Shown piece by piece: positions 10,120 to 16,857 of a stretch of 64,000 nt of DNA. The position numbers and the translations under genes were made by a program. The stretch comes from JBCBUE01 sp039818285 (lineage in GTDB: Bacteria; Planctomycetota; Phycisphaerae; Phycisphaerales; Phycisphaeraceae), in NCBI GenBank assembly GCA_039818285.1, contig JBCBUE010000003.1:29473-93472 (forward strand), read 5' to 3'. Below the pieces are notes generated by a model that did no database searches, was not told where the DNA came from, and saw only the letters and a list, made by a program, of their open reading frames with translations. The stretch's first letter is position 1. Each line of letters begins with the position of its first letter.

Positions 10120-11484
10120 ATGAACACAACGCCAGGCCAATCGACCGGCGGGCTCGACGCCGCCCTACACCGCAGCGCCGTCATGCGCACCTGGGGCGTG
10201 CTGGTTGTCGCGCTGATCTTCCTGGTCGTCGTCGTGGTGCGAACCTTCTTCGATGGCCTGGCGCTCAACCTGGGGCCTCTGGTCATCACGCTGTTCCTCA
10301 TCGCGTTCGAGGGCGGCCTGCTGTTCTGGCTGCGGAGCCCGAAGCGTGACCTCGTCCTTCGCCCGCTGCCGGTGGCCGTGCACACCGTCGTCGAGTGCAG
10401 CCTGCCGACCGCCGTGGTCGCGGCGACCTGGCTGGCCGGGATCGTGCCCGCCCCGGTCGTGCTGATCACCCCGGCCGTCGTCGGCTATTCAGTCTTCATC
10501 GCGCTGTCGATCCTGTGGCTGCGCCCATGGCTCACGGCCCTGGCCGGCGCGACCTGCGCCGTCGGTCACCTGAGCCTGCTGTTGATCGCCGGGGCGATGG
10601 GCAGGCTCGAGTCCGACCTCCTGCCCGTGAGCATCCTCGCGACGTACCCGATCCTCTTGGGCGTGGTCGGCGGGGCGTCGTGGTTCGTGACGGCCAGGAT
10701 GCGGGCGTACGTCGAGTCGGCGATTCTCGAGGCCGAGCGTCGCACCGCCGCCGAGGGCGAGCTCGAGGCCGCCAGCGTCGTCCAGCAGGGCCTGCTGCCC
10801 GGCGAGCCGCCGTCGCTCGCGGGCTGGTCCGTCGCCGGGTGGAACCGGCCGGCCGAGCAGACCGGCGGCGACTACTGGGACTGGACCCAGCTGCCCGACG
10901 GCAAGGTCGCCGTCTCCATCGCCGACGTCACCGGCCACGGCCTGGGCCCCGCCGTCGTCACCGCCTTCTGCCGCGCCTACGCCCGCAGTTCGATCCACGA
11001 CTCCGCCGGCCTGGTCCTGGCCATGCAACGCGTCGCCCGCCTCCTCGCCGACGACATGCCCTCCGGCCGATTCGTCACCTACGCCGTCGCGCTGCTCACC
11101 CCCGACGCCGGCCGCGTCCCCCTGCTCTCCGCCGGCCACGGCCCGACCCTCCTCGTCCGCGCCGCCGACGGCCACGTCGACCAGTTCGGCGCCGACGACC
11201 TGCCCCTGGGCGTCATGGCCGACATGGCCTTCGACGACATCCCCGAGCTCGACCTCAAGCCCGGCGACTCGCTGATGATGCTCACCGACGGCTTCTTCGA
11301 GTGGCACAACCCCGCCGGCAAGCAGTGGGGCCTCGACCGCTTGGCCGAGTCCGCCGCCCAACACCGCCACCTCGACCCGCCGAAGATGATCGCCGCGCTG
11401 CTCGCCGACGTGGAGGCCTTCGCCCAAGGCACCACGCAGATGGACGACCTGACGGCCGTGGTGATCCGGCGATCGGCTCACTGA
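10120..11484 (+). CDS. Membrane-anchored SpoIIE/PP2C-type phosphatase, paralogue 5
   Basis: 454 residues, the last copy of the array. It has six or so N-terminal hydrophobic helices with VVECSLPT and LRPWLTALAG, and a linker rich in Ala/Glu ending in ASVVQQGLLPG. The SpoIIE/PP2C domain has GGDYWDW, DVTGHGLGPA (Thr for the usual Ala), LMMLTDGFFEW and DDLTAVVIRR. The predicted metal ligands are intact. The 3' end overlaps the convergent DUF1232 gene by 7 bases, so there is no room for a terminator between them. The substrate is unknown; a STAS-type anti-sigma antagonist is the usual partner of the family. Confidence 0.88.
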   Translation: MNTTPGQSTGGLDAALHRSAVMRTWGVLVVALIFLVVVVVRTFFDGLALNLGPLVITLFLIAFEGGLLFWLRSPKRDLVLRPLPVAVHTVVECSLPTAVVAATWLAGIVPAPVVLITPAVVGYSVFIALSILWLRPWLTALAGATCAVGHLSLLLIAGAMGRLESDLLPVSILATYPILLGVVGGASWFVTARMRAYVESAILEAERRTAAEGELEAASVVQQGLLPGEPPSLAGWSVAGWNRPAEQTGGDYWDWTQLPDGKVAVSIADVTGHGLGPAVVTAFCRAYARSSIHDSAGLVLAMQRVARLLADDMPSGRFVTYAVALLTPDAGRVPLLSAGHGPTLLVRAADGHVDQFGADDLPLGVMADMAFDDIPELDLKPGDSLMMLTDGFFEWHNPAGKQWGLDRLAESAAQHRHLDPPKMIAALLADVEAFAQGTTQMDDLTAVVIRRSAH

Positions 11485-11771
11485 TCCTCGGCGCCCTTGG
11501 ATTCCTTTTTCACTCGCCTGCGCGTGAACGCCTTGGTCAGGTCGATGCCGAAGTAGCTCAGGCAGGCGATCAGCAGGGCGGCGGCGGCGGCTTCGTCGAG
11601 GTTGCCGACCAGGGGGAGGTTGTCGGGGAGCAGCTCGATGACGCCGGCGGTGGGGTTGATGAGGTAGATCGCCGAGGCGACGGCGAGCAGGGCGACGAGG
11701 ATCGTGCGGAGCAGGCCGAGCATGGGGTTGAGTGAGGTTAGCCGCCGCCCCTGGGCGGCGTGAGTCGTCAT
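11478..11771 (-). CDS. DUF1232 (YkvA-type) small membrane protein
   Basis: 97 residues with two hydrophobic segments (about residues 22-42 and 58-75). Between them lies the DUF1232 signature, YLINPTAGVIELLPDNLPLVGNLDE here split by its two halves: a LIP/LLP-like turn followed by a GxLDE acid pair. The C-terminus is basic (TRRRVKKESK). The function of the family is not established. ATG start, with GGAG a few bases upstream. An inverted REP-like hairpin lies inside its first codons (11737-11760), and the partner copy lies just upstream of the gene. Confidence 0.72.
   Translation of the reverse strand: MTTHAAQGRRLTSLNPMLGLLRTILVALLAVASAIYLINPTAGVIELLPDNLPLVGNLDEAAAAALLIACLSYFGIDLTKAFTRRRVKKESKGAEDQ
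11737..11760 (+). repeat. REP-like palindrome, copy 1
   Basis: GTTA followed by CGCCGCCC-CT-GGGCGGCG (8-bp perfect stem, 11743-11760). It matches the reverse complement of 11826-11849 at 22 of 24 positions. Confidence 0.5.
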
Positions 11772-11825
11772 GGCTCCGTTGAGTGCCGCCGGCGTGGTGT
11801 GCTCGCGGTCGGTTACTTCGCCAAG

Positions 11826-11849
11826 CGCCGCCCAAGGGCGGCGGTTAAC
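11826..11849 (-). repeat. REP-like palindrome, copy 2 (also possible leuB terminator)
   Basis: Inverted copy of 11737-11760: CGCCGCCC-AA-GGGCGGCG (11826-11843), with GTTA at its foot on the minus strand. It begins just after the leuB stop, so it could end leuB transcription, although no U-tract follows. Confidence 0.5.
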
Positions 11850-11852
11850 GGA

Positions 11853-12956
11853 TCAGTCGCCCAGCGCGTCGAGCACCATGTCGCCGATCTCGGTCGTCGT
11901 GTAGCCCGAGCGGTCGAGGCGTTTGCCGGTGAAGTTCGGCGTGACCTTCTGCACGGCCGCGGCGATCCGCTCGCCGGCCTTGGCGAGGGTCATGTCGGCC
12001 TTCTGCCGGGCCGTCTCCTTGAGCAGCAGGGCGAGGGTGTCGATCGCGGCCAGGGGGTTGGCCTTGTTCTGCCCGGCGATGTCGGGCGACGAGCCGTGGA
12101 CCGGCTCGAACATCGAGGGGCTCTTGGCGTCGGGGTCGGGGTTGATGTTGCCCGACGCGGCGATGCCCATCCCGCCGGCGATCATCGCGCCCAGGTCGGT
12201 GATGATGTCGCCGAACATGTTGGACGTAACGACGACGTCGTACTGACTGGGGTCCGAGACCATGTACATGCAGCAGGCGTCGACGTGGTGGTACTCGGTG
12301 GTGATGTCCTGGTACTCCTCGGCGACCTCCTGGAAGCAGCGGAACCACGTCCCGCCGGCGTGGGTGAGGACGTTGGTCTTGTGGACGAGCGTGAGCTTGC
12401 CGGGGTGGCCGTCTTTCTTGCGGTCGACGGCGAGGTCGAAGGCGTAGCGGACGCAGCGCTCGACGCCGTAGCGCGTGGCGAGCATCTCCTGCGTGCTGAT
12501 CTCGTGGGGGGTGTTCTTGCGGGCGGTGCCGCCGCCGCCGGCGTAGAGGTCCTCGGTGTTCTCGCGGACGACGACGAGGTCGATGTCCTCGGGGCCTCGG
12601 CCGGCCAGGGGGGTGGAGATGCCCGGGTAGAGCTTGACCGGGCGGAGGTTGATGTACTGGTCGAGGTCGAAGCGCATCTTGAGGAGCAAGCCGCGCTCGA
12701 GGATGCCGGGGGCGACGTCCGGGTGGCCGATGGCGCCGAAGTAGATGGCGTCGTAGCTGCGGAGCTGGTCGAGCTCCTCGTCGTGCAGGACGTGGCCGCG
12801 GTCGAGGAAGCGCTGGCCGGAGAAGTCGAACTGCTTGAGGGCGACGGCGATGCCGAGGGGGTTGGTGACGGCGTCGAGGACGCGCAACCCCTGCTCGGTG
12901 ACTTCGGGGCCGGTGCCGTCGCCGGCGATGATGGCGAGGTTGAGGGAGCTCGACAT
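11853..12956 (-). CDS. leuB: 3-isopropylmalate dehydrogenase
   Basis: Oxidative decarboxylation of 3-isopropylmalate to 2-oxoisocaproate with NAD+, the third step of leucine synthesis, in the cytoplasm. 367 residues, the usual family length. Visible: IIAGDGTGPEV at the N-terminus; the substrate loop ERGLLLKMRFDLDQYINLRP (~88-107), whose LLL/MR pattern fits isopropylmalate rather than isocitrate; VVRENTEDLYAG; the catalytic Lys in TLVHKTNVL; metal Asp residues in SNMFGDIITDLGA; and the NAD-binding EPVHGSSPDIAGQ. VRENTE is also seen in tartrate/isocitrate relatives, so a broader hydroxyacid dehydrogenase is the alternative. No other leu gene is nearby. It is divergent from the M28 peptidase gene, with 53 bases between the starts. 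Confidence 0.88.
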   Translation of the reverse strand: MSSSLNLAIIAGDGTGPEVTEQGLRVLDAVTNPLGIAVALKQFDFSGQRFLDRGHVLHDEELDQLRSYDAIYFGAIGHPDVAPGILERGLLLKMRFDLDQYINLRPVKLYPGISTPLAGRGPEDIDLVVVRENTEDLYAGGGGTARKNTPHEISTQEMLATRYGVERCVRYAFDLAVDRKKDGHPGKLTLVHKTNVLTHAGGTWFRCFQEVAEEYQDITTEYHHVDACCMYMVSDPSQYDVVVTSNMFGDIITDLGAMIAGGMGIAASGNINPDPDAKSPSMFEPVHGSSPDIAGQNKANPLAAIDTLALLLKETARQKADMTLAKAGERIAAAVQKVTPNFTGKRLDRSGYTTTEIGDMVLDALGD

Positions 12957-13009
12957 GGGTGGATCCTGCGGTGGGGGAACGGTTTCGGGCTGGGCTTTAT
13001 AACGGGTGC

Positions 13010-13993
13010 ATGGGAAGACGGGTCTGGCTGGCGACGGCGTTGGGGGTGTGGGTCATGTGGGTCGGGACGGGCGGATGCGCGACGGGGTCGGTGAAGCCGG
13101 TGGTGGCCGAGCGTTCGTCGGGGGGCGAGCGGGTGGCGGAGACGATCGCGTGGCTGACCGACGAGCGGCTGGGCGGGCGGGTGACGGGCGGGGCCGAGGA
13201 GCAAGCCACGGCCGAGTGGTTGGAGGCCGAGCTGCGGGGCGTGGGCTGGCGGGGGGCGTTCCGCTTCGACCGGGCGTTGCTGACATTTGCTACGGAGGAG
13301 AACGGCCATGCGGTGAACGTGTGCCTGGCGTTGGAGCCGACCGCGGCCGAGGCGGTGGTGTTGGTCGCCCACTACGACGGGCAGGGGGTCGATGAGGCGA
13401 CGGGCGAGGTTCGGCCGGGCGCGGACGACAACGCGTCGGGCGTCGCGGCGGTGCTGGAGGCCGCGCGGCGGCTCGCGGCGTGGGGCGCGTCGACGGAGAC
13501 GAGCGGCGGACGGCCCGTCGATCGGACCGTAATCGTGCTGCTGACCTCGGCCGAGGAAGTGGGCCTGCAGGGCGCTCGGGTCTGGTCGGCGTTGCCCGAC
13601 GCCTACGCCGTGGCGAAGCCGGTGGCGGTGGTGAATCTGGACATGGTGGGTCGGCTGGGCGATCGGCCGTTGGGCGTGTACGGCACGGAGACCGATCCCG
13701 GCTGGTGGGGCTGGGTGGGCGAGGCGTCGCGCGCGTCGGGCGTGCGGGTGGCGCGGCACGAGGGATTCCCGGGGTCGGGAGATCACGACGTGTTCGCCGA
13801 GGTGGGCGTGCCGACGGTGCTGCTGCACACGGGGAATCACACCGATCGGCACACGCCGAGGGACACGCCCGAGCGGGTCGATATCGACGGCGTGGCTCGG
13901 GTGGCCGAGTTCACGACGGCGTTGGTGCGACAGTTGGCCGTCGCCCCGGAGTTGGCCGCCCCGCCGGCCGGCGCGTCGACCGGCGTAGAGTGA
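13010..13993 (+). CDS. M28-family zinc metallopeptidase lipoprotein
   Basis: 327-residue predicted exported aminopeptidase. I chose the ATG at 13010 because it gives a proper lipoprotein signal: MGRRV, a hydrophobic stretch, then GTGGC. An upstream GTG/TTG-type start would place charged residues in front. M28 zinc ligands and catalytic residues are visible: VAHYDGQG (His and Asp), DDNASGVAA (bridging Asp), TSAEEVGLQGA (catalytic Glu pair), NLDMVG (Asp) and a late His in LLHTGNHTDRHTPRD. TATAAC lies six bases before the ATG, a near match to the leaderless promoter pattern. It probably acts on peptides in the periplasm. Confidence 0.85.
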   Translation: MGRRVWLATALGVWVMWVGTGGCATGSVKPVVAERSSGGERVAETIAWLTDERLGGRVTGGAEEQATAEWLEAELRGVGWRGAFRFDRALLTFATEENGHAVNVCLALEPTAAEAVVLVAHYDGQGVDEATGEVRPGADDNASGVAAVLEAARRLAAWGASTETSGGRPVDRTVIVLLTSAEEVGLQGARVWSALPDAYAVAKPVAVVNLDMVGRLGDRPLGVYGTETDPGWWGWVGEASRASGVRVARHEGFPGSGDHDVFAEVGVPTVLLHTGNHTDRHTPRDTPERVDIDGVARVAEFTTALVRQLAVAPELAAPPAGASTGVE

Positions 13994-13997
13994 CCCC
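13986..13997 (+). promoter_or_regulatory. Leaderless-type promoter, TAGAGT-N6-ATG
   Basis: TAGAGT (13986-13991) is six bases before the cbiX ATG. Its last T is also the first base of the upstream TGA stop, so part of the match is forced, and read-through from the M28 gene is possible too. Confidence 0.35.
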
Positions 13998-14594
13998 ATG
14001 AGCCACGACGACCACCACGATCACGGCCACGACCACCATCACCACGGTCGCCCGTTCCACGACGACTCGCCCGCTGAGGTGCCCGATCACACCCCCCTGG
14101 CCGACCTGCCGACCGAGGCCGTCGATCTGCACACCACCGGCATGGTCATCGTCGACCACGGCTCGCGACGGCAGGCCAGCAACGCCATGCTCGAGCGGTT
14201 CGTCGAGCACCTCGAGGCCGAGGGGCGGTACCCGATCGTCGAAGCGGCTCACATGGAGCTGGCCGACCCGTCGATCGCGGATGCGTTCGACAAGTGCGTG
14301 CAGCGCGGGGCGACCAAGGTGCTCATCTGCCCCTACTTCCTGCTGCCCGGCAAGCACTGGTCGCAGGACATCCCGGCCCTGGCGGCCGAGGCGGCGGGCA
14401 AGCACCCCGGCGTGTCGTTCGTCGTGACCGCGCCGATCGGCCTGCACCCGATGATGCGCGACGTGATCGCCAGCCGGATCGACCACTGCCTGGCCCACAT
14501 CGCCGGCGACGCCCCCGAGTGCGAGAGCTGCGCGGGGACGGGGCGGTGCTCGCTGCGGACGGCGGACGTCGAGGCCACGACCCACGCCGAGTAA
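13998..14594 (+). CDS. cbiX: CbiX/SirB-like sirohydrochlorin chelatase with His-rich N-terminus
   Basis: 198 residues. Class II chelatases of this type insert Co2+, Fe2+ or Ni2+ into sirohydrochlorin for cobalamin, sirohaem or F430-type cofactors. The core (residues ~45-165) holds MVIVDHGSRRQASN with the metal-binding His, an AHMELADPSI segment and ICPYFLLPGKHWSQDIP with a second His. The first ~24 residues are almost all His and Asp, a likely metal store. The last 35 residues contain CESCAGTGRC, a possible metal or Fe-S site seen in some CbiX proteins. No other cobalamin genes adjoin, but a B12-dependent regulator lies at 21257. Which metal it uses cannot be told. Confidence 0.85.
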   Translation: MSHDDHHDHGHDHHHHGRPFHDDSPAEVPDHTPLADLPTEAVDLHTTGMVIVDHGSRRQASNAMLERFVEHLEAEGRYPIVEAAHMELADPSIADAFDKCVQRGATKVLICPYFLLPGKHWSQDIPALAAEAAGKHPGVSFVVTAPIGLHPMMRDVIASRIDHCLAHIAGDAPECESCAGTGRCSLRTADVEATTHAE

Positions 14595-14603
14595 CGTGCC
14601 CGC
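14592..14603 (+). promoter_or_regulatory. Leaderless-type promoter, TAACGT-N6-ATG
   Basis: TAACGT (14592-14597) is six bases before the ATG at 14604. Its TAA is the cbiX stop codon, so only the final T is independent evidence. Confidence 0.35.
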
Positions 14604-15899
14604 ATGACCGAGCGGGCGGACGTCGTGATCGTCGGGGCCGGGGCGGCCGGGCTGATGACGGCGATCGCGCTGGGGCGCGGGCTCGAATCAAGCGGCGCGC
14701 GTCGGCGCGTCGTGCTGGTGGACGGCGCCAAGAAGATCGGTGCGAAGATCCTGGTCGCCGGCGGCGGGCGGTGCAACGTCACGCACCACGCGATCGATCA
14801 TCGGGCTTACGCCGGATCGACGCCGGGGGCGGTGAAGTCGGTGCTCAAGCGGTGGTCGGTGGCCGACACGGTGGCGTTCTTCGCCGGGCTGGGCGTCGAA
14901 CTCAAACGCGAGCGGACGGGCAAGCTGTTCCCGGTGACCGACAAGGCGATGACCGTGCTGTCGGCGTTGCTCGGCGAGATAGGGCGATTGGCGTCGGTCG
15001 GCGTCGAGCTGCGGCACCCGTGGCGGGCGGTTGGGTTCGAGCAAGACGGCGACGGGTTTGTCGTGCGTGGCGCGGGTGAGTCGATCGCGGCCGAGCGCGT
15101 GGTGCTGGCTACGGGCGGGCGGGCGTTGCCGCGGAGCGGGTCGGACGGCGCGGGCTACGCGTTCGCCACGGCCATGGGCCACACGATCACGCCCGACGTC
15201 CGCCCGTCGCTCGTGCCGATCAAGGCCGGCGAGCGATCGGCGTGGCTGACGGAACTCTCCGGCGTGAGCTGCCGCGCCGGGGTCGAGGTCTGCGATCGCT
15301 CGCCGACCGGCCAGCCGAGCAAGCGGATCGCCCGCTTCGACAACGACTTGCTCTGCACGCACTTCGGCCTTAGCGGCCCGGCCGTGATGGACGCCAGCCG
15401 GTACCTCGACATCGCCAACGACAAGGCGAGGCGCGTGCTAATCATCAATTGGCTTGGCGACGCCTCGTTCGACGAGTCGGACGCGGCGCTGCGCGACCTC
15501 GGCAAGCGTCCGATCGTTGCCTGGCTCCGCGACCACCTGCTGCCCGACCGCCTGGCCCAGGCCCTGTGTCGATCGGCCGAGGTCGATCCCGCGACGCCCG
15601 GCACGTCGCTGCCCAAGGACGCCCGCCGCCGTCTGGCTCACGCGCTGACCGCGACGGTCGTCGACGTCGCCGGCGACCGCGGCTGGCACCACGCCGAGAC
15701 CACCGCCGGCGGCGTGCCGATGAGCGAGGTCGACCTCAAGACGATGCGATCCCGCCTGACCCCCGGCCTGCACCTGGTCGGCGAGGTCCTCGACGTCGAC
15801 GGCCGCATCGGCGGCTTCAACTTCCAGTGGGCCTGGGCGACCGGCTCGATCTGCGGCGCGGCAATAGCGGCTGCCGCCTCTCAGCGGCAGCCGCGTTAG
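14604..15899 (+). CDS. BaiN/HI0933-family FAD-dependent oxidoreductase
   Basis: 431-residue flavoprotein. The N-terminal Rossmann motif VVIVGAGAAGLMTAI binds FAD, followed by KKIGAKILVAGGGRCNVTH, the hallmark of the HI0933/BaiN (aminoacetone oxidase-like) family. A second nucleotide motif VLATGGRALPRSGSDGAGY appears near residue 170. The C-terminal signature is TTAGGVPMSEVDLKTM, then LVGEVLDVDGRIGGFNFQWAWATG. Cytoplasmic; the physiological substrate of most members is unknown. The gene starts 9 bases after cbiX. Its last ~11 codons (Ala-rich, ending SQRQPR) coincide with a perfect hairpin, so the C-terminal tail looks shaped by a terminator or REP-like palindrome. Confidence 0.88.
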   Translation: MTERADVVIVGAGAAGLMTAIALGRGLESSGARRRVVLVDGAKKIGAKILVAGGGRCNVTHHAIDHRAYAGSTPGAVKSVLKRWSVADTVAFFAGLGVELKRERTGKLFPVTDKAMTVLSALLGEIGRLASVGVELRHPWRAVGFEQDGDGFVVRGAGESIAAERVVLATGGRALPRSGSDGAGYAFATAMGHTITPDVRPSLVPIKAGERSAWLTELSGVSCRAGVEVCDRSPTGQPSKRIARFDNDLLCTHFGLSGPAVMDASRYLDIANDKARRVLIINWLGDASFDESDAALRDLGKRPIVAWLRDHLLPDRLAQALCRSAEVDPATPGTSLPKDARRRLAHALTATVVDVAGDRGWHHAETTAGGVPMSEVDLKTMRSRLTPGLHLVGEVLDVDGRIGGFNFQWAWATGSICGAAIAAAASQRQPR

Positions 15900-15904
15900 G
15901 TTTT
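15867..15904 (+). terminator. Terminator-like hairpin inside the end of the BaiN-family gene
   Basis: Perfect 11-bp stem GCGGCTGCCGC / GCGGCAGCCGC (15867-15877 with 15884-15894), loop of 6, followed by GTTAGG and TTTT. The stem lies within the last codons of the gene. Confidence 0.6.
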
Positions 15905-16112
15905 ACGCATCTCGGACCAGGAGCCACCAAGCCCCTTTTCCGGAGGACCGGATCGGGGGAAAGGTTTCATACTTGGCGAGCGGGATCTCCCGCTCTTCTG
16001 GATGGGGGGTTGGACTCCAGGTTCCATCGGTATAACCATCGAAGGCATAAACCCCCGAATGGTCGCAGGTTTGCCCCGTCTTGCGACGGATTTTGGTAGT
16101 TGAGGTGTACAT
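15903..16112 (-). CDS. Small YjzC-like hypothetical protein
   Basis: 69 residues, too short for most gene callers. It shows KTGQTCDHSGVYAFDGYTDG, then REIPLAKYETFPP and AWWLLV at the end. This layout (a K-x-G opening, a SGxY turn, then L-x-K-x-E-x-FPP and an aromatic end) resembles small beta-rich YjzC-like proteins that I recognise only as a family of unknown function. The start is well supported: AGGAG lies 7 bases before the ATG at 16112. The gene sits in a stretch that is clearly less GC-rich than its surroundings. The function is not known; confidence is mainly in its being a real gene. Confidence 0.6.
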   Translation of the reverse strand: MYTSTTKIRRKTGQTCDHSGVYAFDGYTDGTWSPTPHPEEREIPLAKYETFPPIRSSGKGAWWLLVRDA

Positions 16113-16163
16113 ATGTACACTCCTGTTGTTGAGCGGGAATTCCACTCCCGCGATGACACACTC

Positions 16164-16188
16164 AGGGGCCGGCACCTCGCCGGCCCCT
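16164..16188 (+). terminator. Perfect 10-bp hairpin between two small minus-strand genes
   Basis: AGGGGCCGGC (16164-16173), loop ACCTC, GCCGGCCCCT (16179-16188), then CCCTTTTC on the plus strand. It lies just downstream of the gene at 16218-16712 and may end that transcript, although the weak T-run is on the opposite strand. Confidence 0.5.
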
Positions 16189-16217
16189 CCCTTTTCATCA
16201 GAAACGCTGATGATCGC

Positions 16218-16712
16218 TCAGATTTGGCAGGCATTGCCTTGCTTGTCTTCTTCGAGCAATTCTCCTTCTGTAAAGTTCGAATGACGGTTTTGTATGGCCA
16301 CATTGATAGCCTTCAAAGCATCCTCAGTAAGACGCCATAGCTTCATGGAAGCGTGGTTAGGGTGTACGTGGCGATCAAATTGATTGCAATGGCTTGAATA
16401 CAAGACTGTCGCAATTGGCCCTCGCGACAGTCCGCTTAACTCTCGAAGTTGAGTGACAGTCATCCACCTGTTGTCGTGTTGCGCAAGCACGCCTGCAATT
16501 TTCTCGTAGTTCGTTTGCCCGAATAAGTCAGCAACGGGACTCGCGAGGAGTTGCATTGACTCATGCGAATCCGGTTCCTCGTCAGGCACAGAAGCCTGCA
16601 ACACAAGCAGCAACTGCCGTGCAAGGTTGGGGGATCGTTGGGCCAAGGCCCCGAATTCCATCGCGAGGCGAGAGCAAGTTTGGACTTCCGAATCAGTGAG
16701 CTTCGCATCCAT
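16218..16712 (-). CDS. Hypothetical protein with a possible winged-helix C-terminal region
   Basis: 164 residues from the ATG at 16712. I do not recognise the family. The N-terminal half is helical and acidic (LTDSEVQTCSRLAMEFGALA). Residues ~85-145 read like a winged helix: RWMTVTQLRELSGLSRGPIATVLYSS, then a short wing ending in KLWRLTEDA. This suggests a small DNA-binding regulator. Base composition and codon use are visibly less GC-rich than the neighbours, which suggests transfer. A GTG at 16778 would add 22 residues, but the 16712 start has GGAG upstream and sits below a strong promoter. A palindrome inside that promoter could be its own operator. Confidence 0.65.
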   Translation of the reverse strand: MDAKLTDSEVQTCSRLAMEFGALAQRSPNLARQLLLVLQASVPDEEPDSHESMQLLASPVADLFGQTNYEKIAGVLAQHDNRWMTVTQLRELSGLSRGPIATVLYSSHCNQFDRHVHPNHASMKLWRLTEDALKAINVAIQNRHSNFTEGELLEEDKQGNACQI

Positions 16713-16721
16713 GCGGGCTCC

Positions 16722-16750
16722 AGTAAAGCGGTCAGCGCTGACCGTGTCAA
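16722..16750 (-). promoter_or_regulatory. Consensus-type promoter with palindromic operator
   Basis: On the minus strand: TTGACA (16750-16745), a 17-base spacer and TTTACT (16727-16722), 9 bases before the ATG at 16712. The spacer is filled by a perfect 16-bp palindrome, CGGTCAGCGCTGACCG (16729-16744). Confidence 0.55.
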
Positions 16751-16857
16751 TAGCACATTTAGGAAAAATACCCTCCACACCCCAATATCTAGGGTGTCTT
16801 CCTGTTTGACCCGGTCGAGATGAGGAAGGATTAAGCGTCTTAGCCAGCGCTGACCGC

